From Gaiellasilicea sp963802765 (lineage in GTDB: Bacteria; Actinomycetota; Thermoleophilia; Gaiellales; Gaiellaceae), in the NCBI GenBank assembly GCA_963802765.1, contig CAWDJZ010000018.1, forward strand, positions 89,612 through 153,611: 64,000 nucleotides of DNA, read 5' to 3'. Positions 1-8,395 of this stretch are shown here, in pieces (the stretch's first letter is position 1; each line of letters starts with the position of its first letter). Below the pieces are notes generated by a model that saw only the letters and a program-made list of their open reading frames with translations, was not told the DNA's origin and searched no databases. The position numbers and the translations under genes were made by a program.

Positions 1-20
1 GCGTCGTGGATCTTTGGTTC

Positions 21-49
21 TTGCTCAGTCGTATTCATTCGATTATTAT
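21..49 (+). promoter_or_regulatory. putative sigma70-type promoter for the aldo/keto reductase
   Basis: A TTGCTC hexamer (21-26) and a TATTAT hexamer (44-49) are 17 bases apart in a locally AT-rich stretch, unlike the rest of the window. The reductase start follows at 83 with an AAAGGA ribosome site at 69-74. A second possible -10, GATACT, lies at 55-60. Assignment is by motif only. Confidence 0.4.
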
Positions 50-82
50 CGGACGATACTAGCTCAGCGAAAGGACGTCACC

Positions 83-1099
83 ATGCGCTACAAGCTTCTC
101 GGCAGAAGCGGCCTTCGCGTCAGCGAACTGGCCCTCGGGACGATGACCTTCGGGCCCGACTGGGGCTGGGGCGCCGACGCCGACGAGAGCCGGCGGATCT
201 TCGAGCGGTACGACGAGGCCGGCGGGAACTTCGTCGACACCGCCAACAACTACACCGACGGCACGAGCGAGGGCCTCGTCGGCGAGCTCACGGAGTCGCA
301 GCGGGAGCGCTGGGTGGTCGCCACCAAGTACTCGCTCAGCCTCGATCCGAACGACCCGAACGCCGGCGGCAACCATCGCAAGAGCCTCGTCCGCTCGCTC
401 GAGCAGAGCCTCCGCCGCCTGCGCACCGACTACGTCGACCTGCTCTGGCTCCACATGCGCGACGCGACGACGCCGATCGAGGAGGCCGTGCGCGCGCTCG
501 ACGACCAGGTCCGGCTCGGCAAGGTGCTGTACGTCGGCATCTCCGACTCGCCCGCCTGGGTCGCGGCGCAGGCGAACACGATCGCCGACCTGCGTGGCTG
601 GTCGCCGTTCGTCGCGCTGCAGATCCCCTACAGCGTCGCCTCGCGCCAGCCCGAGCGGGAGCTGCTCCCGATGGCGTCGTCGCTCGGGCTCGCGCTCGTG
701 CCGTGGGGCGTCCTCGGAGCCGGGATCCTGACCGGCAAGCCCGCATCCGAGCGGCGCTGGCCCGAGGACCGCGTCAGCGAGAAGACCGAGCAGCTCGTCG
801 AGCTCCTGCAGAGCATCGCCGCCGCGCACGGCGCCACGGCCGCCCAGGTGGCGATCGCGTGGCTGCTCGGAGCGGGCGGCCCGCCGACGATCGTCCCGAT
901 CGTGGGCGCCCGCACCGAGGCGCAGATCGTCGAGAACCTCGGTGCGCTCCAGCTCGAGCTGACAGCCGAGGAGCGTGGCGAGCTGGACGAGGCGGGTGCG
1001 CCGGAGCTGGGCTTCCCGCGCTCGTTCCTCGAGTCCGAAGACGTGCGCGGCCTGATCTACGGAGAGACGTGGGAGCGCCTGGAGGCAGTCGCCCGCTGA
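83..1099 (+). CDS. aldo/keto reductase
   Basis: A 338-residue NAD(P)H-dependent oxidoreductase of the AKR superfamily, cytosolic, reducing a carbonyl substrate that cannot be predicted. The start at 83 was chosen because it has an AAAGGA ribosome site 8 bases upstream and the family begins with MRYKLLGRSGL; an upstream ATG at 14 would add 23 unlike residues. The catalytic tetrad is visible: D52, Y57 (in ANNYTDG), K82 (in ATKYS) and H124 (in LWLHMRD). The C-terminal cofactor region IVPIVGAR is present. It stands alone before the peptide transporter. A second, diverged AKR lies at 22547. Confidence 0.93.
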   Translation: MRYKLLGRSGLRVSELALGTMTFGPDWGWGADADESRRIFERYDEAGGNFVDTANNYTDGTSEGLVGELTESQRERWVVATKYSLSLDPNDPNAGGNHRKSLVRSLEQSLRRLRTDYVDLLWLHMRDATTPIEEAVRALDDQVRLGKVLYVGISDSPAWVAAQANTIADLRGWSPFVALQIPYSVASRQPERELLPMASSLGLALVPWGVLGAGILTGKPASERRWPEDRVSEKTEQLVELLQSIAAAHGATAAQVAIAWLLGAGGPPTIVPIVGARTEAQIVENLGALQLELTAEERGELDEAGAPELGFPRSFLESEDVRGLIYGETWERLEAVAR

Positions 1100-1141
1100 T
1101 CCGGCCGACCACGAGAGCGCGGTTACTATCGGGCACTTGCC

Positions 1142-2185
1142 GTGAGAATCCCGCGCGTCTCGGCTCCGCCCTTCGCCCGCTTTCTCCTCCGGCGCGCCGC
1201 GGCGCTCGTCCTGCTCTGCCTCGGCATCACGTTCGTCGCCTTCGCGTTCACGCAGCTCGTTCCCGGCGATCCGGTCGCCGCCAACCTCGGCGAGCAGGCC
1301 GCCGCCGACCCGGCCGCCGTTCAGGCGTTCGAGGAGCGCTACGGGCTCGACGAGCCGGTGCCGGTCCAGTACTTGCGCTATCTGACGAACCTCCTCCAGG
1401 GCGACCTCGGCGAGTCGCTCCAGGATCACCAGCCGGTCCGGCAGAACCTCGCCACGTACGTGCCGGCGACGGCGGAGCTCGCGATCTTCTCCACGCTGAT
1501 CGCGATCCTCGTCGGCGTCCCCTTCGGGGTCATCGCCGCGGTCCGCTGGAACCGACCGACCGATCACGCGCTCCGCGTCGTCTCGCTCGCGGGCATCTCG
1601 ATGCCCACGTTCTGGGTCGCGCTCGTCGCGCTGTACGTCTTCTTCTTCCGGCTCGGCTGGTTCCCGGGCGGAGACCGGCTCGACCCGGGTGTGCTCGCGC
1701 CGCCGCACAAGACGGGCGCGTACACGATCGACGCCCTGCTCGCCGGGCAGTGGAGCACGGCCTGGAACGCGCTCCACCACCTGATGCTGCCGGCGCTCGT
1801 GCTCGCCGCCTTCAACGTCGCCCTCCTGACGCGGTACACGCGCTCGGCAGTGCTCGAGGTGATCCGGAACGACTACGTCCGTGCCGCACGCGCGAAGGGG
1901 CTGGCCGAGTCGACCGTGCTCGTGCGGCATGTGCTCCGCGCCGCGCTCCCCTCCGTCGTGACGGTGATCGGGCTCATCTTCGCGAACGTGCTGACGGGCA
2001 CCGTGCTCGTGGAGACGATCTTCGCCTGGCCGGGAGTCGGCCAGTACGCCTACCGCAGCGCGGTCACGCTCGACCTGCCCTCGATCATGGGCGTCAGCCT
2101 CTTCGTCGCGTTCGTCTACATCGTCGTCAACTTCGTCGTGGACGTGCTCTACGGCGTCATCGACCCGCGGATCCGCGTCACATGA
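1142..2185 (+). CDS. oligopeptide/dipeptide ABC transporter permease, DppB type
   Basis: An inner-membrane permease of 347 residues, first gene of a five-gene importer. It has the DppB/OppB layout: an N-terminal membrane segment (about residues 13-35), the FTQLVPGDPV motif that follows it, and a C-terminal block with the permease EAA loop (NDYVRAARAKGL, ATPase contact). The GTG start at 1142 is 12 bases after a possible -10 TACTAT (1124-1129). The stop overlaps the next ATG as ATGA, which implies translational coupling. Substrate (peptide, or another solute such as nickel or a glycan) cannot be told from the permease; the neighbouring M24 peptidase favours peptides. Confidence 0.92.
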   Translation: MRIPRVSAPPFARFLLRRAAALVLLCLGITFVAFAFTQLVPGDPVAANLGEQAAADPAAVQAFEERYGLDEPVPVQYLRYLTNLLQGDLGESLQDHQPVRQNLATYVPATAELAIFSTLIAILVGVPFGVIAAVRWNRPTDHALRVVSLAGISMPTFWVALVALYVFFFRLGWFPGGDRLDPGVLAPPHKTGAYTIDALLAGQWSTAWNALHHLMLPALVLAAFNVALLTRYTRSAVLEVIRNDYVRAARAKGLAESTVLVRHVLRAALPSVVTVIGLIFANVLTGTVLVETIFAWPGVGQYAYRSAVTLDLPSIMGVSLFVAFVYIVVNFVVDVLYGVIDPRIRVT

Positions 2186-3069
2186 GTACAACCGTCGCGC
2201 CGGAAGAGCATCTGCCCGCGCGCTCGTTCGCGGACTGGATCCGCCCCCTGGCGCGACAGCCGCTCACCGTCGCGGGGGTGGCGATCGCCCTGATGTGGCT
2301 GCTCGTCGCCGTCTTCGCCCCGCTCGTGGCGCCCTACGACCCGCTCGAGCAGTCGTTCACCCCCTTCTCGCCGCCCTCGACCGAGCACCTCTTCGGTACC
2401 GACGAGCTCGGCCGCGACGTGTTCTCGCGGGTCGTCTACGGGGCCCGCATCTCCCTGCCGCTCGGGCTCTTGCTCGTCGTGCTCGCCTCGACGATCGGAG
2501 GCGTCCTCGGCGCGCTCGGGGGCTACTTCCGCGGCTGGGTCGACGGCACCGTCATGCGCACCGCCGACCTCGTCTTCGCCTTCCCGGCGATCATCCTGGC
2601 GATGGTCGTGACGGCCGCGCTCGGACGCGGGCTCACGAACGCCGTCCTCGCCCTCGTGATCGTCGCCTGGCCGTCCTATGCGCGCGTCGTCCGCAGTCTC
2701 GTGCTCTCGGTCGGGGAGTCGGAGTACGTCTGGGCGGCGCGGCTGCTGGGCTCGTCGTCCAGGCGCGCGCTCGTGCGCGACGTGCTCCCGAACGTGGCCG
2801 GCCCGGTGCTCGTTCTCGCGACGCTCGATGTAGGCAGCGCGATCCTGCTCCTCTCGGGGCTCTCGTTCCTCGGCCTCGGTGCCCAGCCCCCGACGGCTGA
2901 ATGGGGCTCGATGGTGGCGACCGGAACGCAGTTCTTCCAGTTCTGGTGGATGGGCACCTTCCCCGGCCTGGCCATCTTCACGGCGGTGCTGGCATTCAAC
3001 TTCATCGGTGACAGCCTCCGCGACGTCTTCGATCCCCGGACCGCGCGCGAGTCGAGGGAACGCCTGTGA
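2182..3069 (+). CDS. oligopeptide/dipeptide ABC transporter permease, DppC type
   Basis: Second membrane subunit, 295 residues, expected to pair with the preceding DppB-type protein. It has the DppC/OppC N-terminal cytoplasmic stretch, a first helix around residues 33-52, the STEHLFGTDELGRDVFSR motif typical of the family after it, and an EAA loop (EYVWAARLLG). It ends in FDPRTARE, as DppC proteins do. The start overlaps the previous stop by 4 bases (ATGA) and the stop overlaps the next GTG (GTGA). Confidence 0.93.
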   Translation: MSTTVAPEEHLPARSFADWIRPLARQPLTVAGVAIALMWLLVAVFAPLVAPYDPLEQSFTPFSPPSTEHLFGTDELGRDVFSRVVYGARISLPLGLLLVVLASTIGGVLGALGGYFRGWVDGTVMRTADLVFAFPAIILAMVVTAALGRGLTNAVLALVIVAWPSYARVVRSLVLSVGESEYVWAARLLGSSSRRALVRDVLPNVAGPVLVLATLDVGSAILLLSGLSFLGLGAQPPTAEWGSMVATGTQFFQFWWMGTFPGLAIFTAVLAFNFIGDSLRDVFDPRTARESRERL

Positions 3070-4031
3070 GTGCGCTGCTGGAGGTCGAAGGCCTGCGGGT
3101 CGGTCTGCCCACGCCGGCCGGCCGCGTGACGGTGGTCGACGGGATCGACTACCGCGTCGAGCCCGGCGAGGTCTTCGGGATCGCCGGCGAGAGCGGCAGC
3201 GGCAAGACGATGTCCGTGCTCGCGCTGATGGGGCTGCTGCCGCCCGGAGCCCGGGTCGAGGGGCGCGCTGTCTTCGCGGGGCGCGACCTGCTCCGGCTGC
3301 GTCCGGGGGAGCTGCGGCGGATCTGCGGCCGTGAGCTGGCGATGGTCTTCCAGGACCCGATGACGTCGCTCCACCCGATGCTGTCCGTCGGGACGCAGCT
3401 CACCGAGCACGTGCGCAGGCATCTCGGGCTGGGGCGGCGCGACGCGGCCGCCCGCGCCCTCGAGCTCCTGCGGGAGGTGCGGATCCCCGACCCGGAGGGG
3501 TCGCTGAACGCGTTTCCGCACCAGTTCTCCGGGGGCATGCGACAGCGGATCGCGATCGCCATCGCGCTCGCGTGCGGGCCGACGCTGCTCGTCGCAGACG
3601 AGCCCACGACGGCGCTCGACGTCACCGTGCAGGCGGGGATCATCCGACTTCTCGATCGGCTCCGGCGCGAGTCGGGGCTCGCGATCGTCCTGATCTCGCA
3701 CGATCTCGGGGTGCTCTCGGCGATCGCCGACCGGGTCGCGGTGTTCTACGCGGGCCGCATCGTCGAGGGCGGCGTCCGCGAGGACGTGCTCGGCCGGCCC
3801 CGGCACCCGTACACGCGCGGCCTCCTCGACGCTCTCCCCCATCCCGAGGCCCCCGCCTCCCCGCTCGTCGCGATCCCGGGAATGCCGCCGGCGCCGGGCC
3901 GCATCCCGCCCGGCTGTTCCTTCCATCCGCGCTGCCCGTACGCGCTCGATTCCTGCAGCCAGTCGGTTCCTCCGCTCGCACCCGTGAACGGCCGCACGCT
4001 CGCCTGTCCCGTCGATCCCCTGCGCGCATGA
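3066..4031 (+). CDS. oligopeptide ABC transporter ATP-binding protein, DppD type
   Basis: A 321-residue ATPase subunit. Walker A GESGSGKT is at residues 41-48, the ABC signature FSGGMRQRIA in the middle, Walker B LLVADEPTTALD next, and the switch histidine in LISHDLGV. The C-terminal oligopeptide-transporter domain has the cysteine pattern CSFHPRCPYALDSC seen in DppD/DppF, which can bind an Fe-S cluster in some members. It probably forms a heterodimer with the DppF-type ATPase encoded next. Both ends overlap neighbours by 4 bases. Confidence 0.94.
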   Translation: MSALLEVEGLRVGLPTPAGRVTVVDGIDYRVEPGEVFGIAGESGSGKTMSVLALMGLLPPGARVEGRAVFAGRDLLRLRPGELRRICGRELAMVFQDPMTSLHPMLSVGTQLTEHVRRHLGLGRRDAAARALELLREVRIPDPEGSLNAFPHQFSGGMRQRIAIAIALACGPTLLVADEPTTALDVTVQAGIIRLLDRLRRESGLAIVLISHDLGVLSAIADRVAVFYAGRIVEGGVREDVLGRPRHPYTRGLLDALPHPEAPASPLVAIPGMPPAPGRIPPGCSFHPRCPYALDSCSQSVPPLAPVNGRTLACPVDPLRA

Positions 4032-5113
4032 CCACGCTGGCGCAGCAGCCCGCCCATCCGGCCGCCCTCGCCCTCGAGGACGTCGTCGTCGAGTACGAGC
4101 GGCGGGACCTCGGCCCCGTGCGCGCCGTCGCGGGCGCCAGCGTCGAGGTCGCACAGGGGCAGATCGTCGGCCTCGTGGGCGAGTCCGGCTGCGGCAAGTC
4201 GACGCTCGCTCGCGCGGCCGTCGGGATGGTGGCGCCGCTCGCCGGGTCGATCCGCTTTGAGGGTCGTGAGGTGCGACCGCTGTCGCGGGGCGCCCGGCCG
4301 CGGGAGCTCGCGCGTCTCCAGATGGTGTTCCAGAACCCCTTCTCGTCGCTCAACCCACGCCGGAAGGTCGGCGAGCAGATCGGCGAAGCGCTGAGCACGC
4401 TCCGCCTCGGCACGCGGGCGCAGCGGCCGGCGCGGATCGCGCAGCTGCTCGACCAGGTCGGCTTGGCGGCCGGTGCGGCCCGCGGCTACCCGCACGAGTT
4501 CTCGGGTGGACAGCGGCAGCGGATCGCGATCGCCCGGGCGCTCGCCGCGAACCCGTCGGTGATCGTCCTGGACGAGCCGCTGGCCTCGCTCGACGCGTCG
4601 GCGCAGGCGCAGATCGCGAACCTCCTCGCCGGCCTCGCCCGCGAGCTCGAGCTCGGGCTCCTGCTCATCTCGCACGACCTCGCGATCGTCCGTCACGTCG
4701 CCGACGTCGTCGCGGTGATGTACCTCGGCCAGATCGTCGAGCGGGCGCCGACGAGGGAGCTCTGGGCGACGCCTCTGCATCCGTACAGCGAGGCCCTGAT
4801 CGGCGCCGTGCCGCGCGCGGACGGCGCCGGCGTTCTACCCGAGGCGCTGCCGGGCGAGGTGCCCGACCCGTCGAAGCCGCCAACCGGTTGCCGTTTCCAC
4901 ACGCGCTGTCCCTACGCCTTCGATCGCTGTCGCTCCGAAGAGCCTCCGCTCGTCGAGCTCGCACCCGGCCGCTCGGCCGCGTGCTGGCTGCAGACGCCGG
5001 GCGAGCCGCCCGCGCCTCCTGCCGTCAAGGCACGGCAGCGAGAGGTTGGCGCCCGCCGCACCCGCGGAGTAGGCTCGAAACTCGCCACCGAGAGGGAAGG
5101 AGAGGGCCCATGA
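4028..5113 (+). CDS. oligopeptide ABC transporter ATP-binding protein, DppF type
   Basis: The second ATPase of the importer, 361 residues. Walker A GESGCGKST is at residues 51-59, followed by the Q-loop QMVFQNPFSSLNPR (a DppF hallmark), signature FSGGQRQRIAIARAL, Walker B VIVLDEPLASLD and LLISHDLAI. The C-terminal extension carries the oligopeptide-domain cysteines CRFHTRCPYAFDRC. The ATG at 4028 overlaps the previous stop and fits the family length; the frame is open further upstream but only inside the DppD gene. The stop overlaps the binding-protein start at 5110. Confidence 0.94.
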   Translation: MTTLAQQPAHPAALALEDVVVEYERRDLGPVRAVAGASVEVAQGQIVGLVGESGCGKSTLARAAVGMVAPLAGSIRFEGREVRPLSRGARPRELARLQMVFQNPFSSLNPRRKVGEQIGEALSTLRLGTRAQRPARIAQLLDQVGLAAGAARGYPHEFSGGQRQRIAIARALAANPSVIVLDEPLASLDASAQAQIANLLAGLARELELGLLLISHDLAIVRHVADVVAVMYLGQIVERAPTRELWATPLHPYSEALIGAVPRADGAGVLPEALPGEVPDPSKPPTGCRFHTRCPYAFDRCRSEEPPLVELAPGRSAACWLQTPGEPPAPPAVKARQREVGARRTRGVGSKLATEREGEGP

Positions 5114-6711
5114 CACGCAGGGTTCGGAGCAAGGCGGCGCTGGTCGCCGGGGTCGCGCTCGTCGCGGCGGCCGCGTACGGGGTCTCGACGGGGTCGGCCG
5201 GGCCGGCCGTCGACACCCTCGTCGTCGACCGCTCGTTCGAGATCAGAACCGCCGACCCGCAGCGGGCCTTCGAGCCGACCGCGTCGATCGTGAACCGCGG
5301 GATGTACGACACGCTCCTGACGTTCAGGGGCAGCGACGTCTCGAAGCCGGTGCTGATGGCAGCGCGGGGCTACAAGGTCTCGAGCGACGCGAAGACGTAC
5401 ACGTTCGAGCTTCGGCGCGACATCCGTTTCGCCGACGGGACGCCGATGACCGCGGCCGACGTCGTCTTCTCGTTCCGCAGGTTGATCAACCTCAAGGGCA
5501 ATCCGGCCTTCTTGCTCGGCGGCGTGACGGCCTCCTCGCGCGGGACGCACACGGTGATCCTCCGCTCGAAGACACCGAACACGGCAATCCCCGCGATCGT
5601 GGCGAACACGTCGCTCGGGATCGTGAACTCGAAGCTCGCCCGCGCGAACGGCGCCACAGACAAGCCCGGTGCCGACAAGACCGACAAGGCGGAGAAATGG
5701 TTCAACTCGTCGGCGTCGAAGGGCGCCGGCAGCGGCCCGTACGTGCTGACCGAGTACAGCACGACGTCGCGGATCGTCCTCGACCAGAACCCGAGCTACT
5801 GGGGCCGGAAGCCGGCGTTCGAGCGCGTCGTCGTCCGCAACATGGTCGCCGCGACGCAGTTCATCAACATTCAGCGCGGCCAGCACGAGGTCGCGATCGA
5901 CCTCTCCGCCCAGCAGGCCGACTCGCTGAAGTCGAACAACCGGCTCAAGGTGCAGACGCAGCCGTCGACCTGGGTGTTCTGGCTCTTCGCCAACAACAAC
6001 CCATCGATCTCCACCGCAACCTCGAACAAGCGCTTCCAGAACGGCGTCCGCGCGGCGCTGGACTATCCGTCCTTCGTACAACTCGCGGGCGGTGGAGCGA
6101 TCCAGGCGCGAGGGATCATCCCGTCGATGTTCCTCGGGTCGCTGCCACCGCGGGGTGCGGTGAAGCGTGACCTGAACAAGGCGAAGAGCGAGATCGCCGC
6201 CTCCGGCGTCGGGACACAGTCGTTCACGCTCGAGTTCCCAAGCGATCTCACGATCAACGGCGTCGCCTTCACGACACTCGCTCAGCGGGTGCAGGCGAAT
6301 CTCGAGGAGGCGGGGCTCCAGGTCCAGCTCGCGGGCGCTCCGGTCGGAACCTGGCTGGACAAGTACCGCAGCGGCAAGATGGCCTTCGGGCTCTCCCTGT
6401 GGGGCCCGGACTACCCGGACCCGGCTGACTACCTCGCCTTCATGCCGGGCGAGCTGGTCGGGCTCCGCGTGGGCTGGAAGAAGGGGTCCGACGCCGCGCT
6501 CGAGCGGCTCGCCGCGAGGGCGCGGGTCACCACGAGCGACGTCGCAAGGGCGCCGATGTACCGGCAGATCCAGAACCGGCTGAACGCGTCGGGGCCGTAC
6601 TTCCCGCTGATCCAGCCGACGCAGGTCTTCGCCGCCACGAGCGATCTCCAGGGCGCGGTATTCAACCCGCTCTACTCGATCGACGTGCGCCTGCCGCGGC
6701 CGGCGGGCTAG
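5110..6711 (+). CDS. extracellular solute-binding protein family 5 (peptide-binding, DppA type)
   Basis: The 533-residue receptor of the transporter. An N-terminal basic stretch and hydrophobic segment (about residues 10-28) form an export signal; no lipobox cysteine is seen. Family 5 features follow: TADPQRAFEPTAS near the start, the YTFELRRDIRFADGTPMTAADVVFS block, and the C-terminal GLSLWGPDYPDP region that lines the peptide site. Ribosome site GGAAGGAGAG ends 7 bases upstream. It is unusual only in being the last gene of the operon, not the first. A strong hairpin follows. Confidence 0.93.
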   Translation: MTRRVRSKAALVAGVALVAAAAYGVSTGSAGPAVDTLVVDRSFEIRTADPQRAFEPTASIVNRGMYDTLLTFRGSDVSKPVLMAARGYKVSSDAKTYTFELRRDIRFADGTPMTAADVVFSFRRLINLKGNPAFLLGGVTASSRGTHTVILRSKTPNTAIPAIVANTSLGIVNSKLARANGATDKPGADKTDKAEKWFNSSASKGAGSGPYVLTEYSTTSRIVLDQNPSYWGRKPAFERVVVRNMVAATQFINIQRGQHEVAIDLSAQQADSLKSNNRLKVQTQPSTWVFWLFANNNPSISTATSNKRFQNGVRAALDYPSFVQLAGGGAIQARGIIPSMFLGSLPPRGAVKRDLNKAKSEIAASGVGTQSFTLEFPSDLTINGVAFTTLAQRVQANLEEAGLQVQLAGAPVGTWLDKYRSGKMAFGLSLWGPDYPDPADYLAFMPGELVGLRVGWKKGSDAALERLAARARVTTSDVARAPMYRQIQNRLNASGPYFPLIQPTQVFAATSDLQGAVFNPLYSIDVRLPRPAG

Positions 6712-6723
6712 GGCCTCGAGCTC

Positions 6724-6751
6724 GGGGCGGCCGCGCGCTCGCGGCCGCCCC
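6724..6751. terminator. bidirectional hairpin terminator
   Basis: GGGGCGGCCGC (6724-6734) pairs with GCGGCCGCCCC (6741-6751), with one more G-C pair and a 4-base loop. It sits between the converging peptide-binding gene (stop 6711) and the M24 peptidase (stop 6756), so it can serve both. There is no U-tract, which is usual in high-GC actinobacteria. Confidence 0.7.
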
Positions 6752-6755
6752 GGGC

Positions 6756-7886
6756 TCAGGCGTTGACGATCAGGTCGGGCGGGAAGCGGTTCAGCTTCCG
6801 CCCGCCGTTCGGCTCGCAGACGACGACGTCCTCCGTGCGCACGCCGAAGCGGCCGTCGACCAGGATCGACGGCTCGTCCGTGAAGGTCATGCCGGCCTCG
6901 AGGGACGTGTCGTCCTCCTCGGAGACGAAGGGGCGCTCGTGGACGTCAAGGCCGATCCCGTGTCCCATCCGGTGCTTGAAGCTCGCCCCGTAACCGGCCG
7001 CCTCGATCGGCTCGCGGCAGGCGCGGTTGACCTCGCTCGCGGGCACGCCCGGCCTGAGCGCGGCCCGGCCGGCCTCCTGGGCCGCGAGGACGAGCGCGTG
7101 CGCGTCGCGAACGTCCGCCTCCGGCTCCCCGACGCAGACCGTACGGCCGAAGTCGGAGCAATAGCCGTCGACGACGGCGCCGAAGTCGAACATGACGACG
7201 TCGCCCTCCTCGAGGGGCACGGTGCGGGTGTCGTCGGCGGAGCTCTTGCCCTCGCCGAAGCCCGTGAACACGTGGGTGGTGAAAGACGGGACCCGCGAGC
7301 CGTTGACGCGCATCACGTGCTCCACCTCCTCGACGAGGTCGAGCATCGTCGCGCCCGGCAGGACCTTCGGCGCGACCGCGGCCATCGTCGCGTCGCACAC
7401 TCCGCACGCCCGCTCCATCACGGCCAGCTCCGCGGGCGACTTCGTCCTCCTGAGCTCGTTCACGAGCGACGACCCGGTGACGAGCCGATCGGGCGACACC
7501 GCTTTCTCGAGGTGGATCAGGGTCTCGGCCCAGATGCGGTCGCCGACGGCGAGCGTCCGTGCCGCGCCGAGTCCGCGCGCCGCCTCCTCGAACAGCCTCG
7601 GCCCGTCGTCGCGCTCGCTCACGACGACGAGCTCGCCCGGCAGCTCCCCGGCCACGTCGAACAGCGTCATCATCCGCGGCAGCACGAAGACCGGCTCGCG
7701 GTCAGGTCCGAAGAACGCGCCCGCGACCCAGCCGTGCGCGTACTCCGACTGGCCGAACGTCGGGATCATCCGCTCGACTCCCGTGAGGTACTCGAGATCC
7801 GAGGAGGGGGCGAGGAAGAGCAGGTCGACCTCGGCCTCGAGCATCCGCTCGGCGAGCCGCCGCCTCCGCTCCGCGTAGTCGAGCAC
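6756..7886 (-). CDS. M24 family metallopeptidase (Xaa-Pro dipeptidase/aminopeptidase P type)
   Basis: A 376-residue cytosolic peptidase of the pita-bread fold. The N-terminal creatinase-like domain spans about residues 1-135 and the catalytic domain about 145-370. All five metal ligands are visible: D234 (FDFG), D245 (SDFGRT), H309 (MGHGIGLD), E338 (DEPS) and E352 (RTEDVV). It probably cleaves X-Pro bonds in imported peptides, which fits its position facing the DppBCDFA operon. The GTG start lies 8 bases after a TACACT promoter hexamer. It could also be a creatinase-like enzyme, but the neighbourhood favours a peptidase. Confidence 0.9.
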   Translation of the reverse strand: MLDYAERRRRLAERMLEAEVDLLFLAPSSDLEYLTGVERMIPTFGQSEYAHGWVAGAFFGPDREPVFVLPRMMTLFDVAGELPGELVVVSERDDGPRLFEEAARGLGAARTLAVGDRIWAETLIHLEKAVSPDRLVTGSSLVNELRRTKSPAELAVMERACGVCDATMAAVAPKVLPGATMLDLVEEVEHVMRVNGSRVPSFTTHVFTGFGEGKSSADDTRTVPLEEGDVVMFDFGAVVDGYCSDFGRTVCVGEPEADVRDAHALVLAAQEAGRAALRPGVPASEVNRACREPIEAAGYGASFKHRMGHGIGLDVHERPFVSEEDDTSLEAGMTFTDEPSILVDGRFGVRTEDVVVCEPNGGRKLNRFPPDLIVNA

Positions 7887-7894
7887 GATCGGCG

Positions 7895-7900
7895 AGTGTA
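7895..7900 (-). promoter_or_regulatory. putative -10 element of the M24 peptidase gene
   Basis: TACACT on the minus strand ends 8 bases before the GTG at 7886, so the transcript would start at or next to the start codon (leaderless). The same hexamer precedes the AAA protease gene at 48553. On the plus strand the same short gap holds GATAGC (7912-7917) before the GTG at 7927. Confidence 0.4.
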
Positions 7901-7926
7901 GATGACTAGGGGATAGCGTTCGCGCG

Positions 7927-8247
7927 GTGGCCGGCGACGAGATGGCGATCTACGACCTGCGCGTCACGGTCGAGCGAATCGAGGGGCGCTCGGTCTGCGG
8001 GCTCGAGGTCGGCGACTACTTCGAGCTGACCGAGTCGAGTCGCGTGCGGATCCCGCCGGGGCGGTTCTTCTGCCTCTACGCGCTGCAGTCGGTGATCCCG
8101 CTCCTCCCGGCCAAGCAGCGGCGCCTGCCCGAGTCCGACTGGCTCGAGCAGGACTCGCTCGTCTGCTGCCCCGACCCCGACGAGCGCGTGATCATGCGGA
8201 TCGAGCGGATCGGCGAGCGGACGATGCGAACCAGCGACCTGACGTAG
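7927..8247 (+). CDS. TIGR04076-like small protein, function unknown
   Basis: A 106-residue protein resembling the TIGR04076 family: an N-terminal beta-strand YDLRVTVERIEG, then GLEVGDYFEL, a cysteine-containing FFCLYALQSVIP segment, and a C-terminal LVCCPDPDERVIMRIERI block. The double cysteine followed by PDP is the family hallmark. GTG 7927 (leaderless-type start) or ATG 7942 could start it. It faces away from the M24 gene and is followed by a luciferase-like oxidoreductase 148 bases on. No function is established that I can name. Confidence 0.75.
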   Translation: MAGDEMAIYDLRVTVERIEGRSVCGLEVGDYFELTESSRVRIPPGRFFCLYALQSVIPLLPAKQRRLPESDWLEQDSLVCCPDPDERVIMRIERIGERTMRTSDLT

Positions 8248-8395
8248 GCCCTTCCAGCAATGCACGCCCGCTGGCCCGCGATCAGCGGCGCGAGACCACC
8301 CGCGCCTTGCCAGGTTCCGGCCTGCGCCGCGGACGCGGCGGCTCTGCTTGGTGCTCGCGACCCAGAAGCTAGACAGCATCACTGGAAGGGGCACA

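Noticed and set aside
59..2191. A 710-codon open frame on the minus strand, opposite the aldo/keto reductase and permease.
   Set aside because: Composition (Asp/Glu/Arg/Gly-rich) and full overlap with two well-conserved plus-strand genes mark it as a high-GC antisense shadow.
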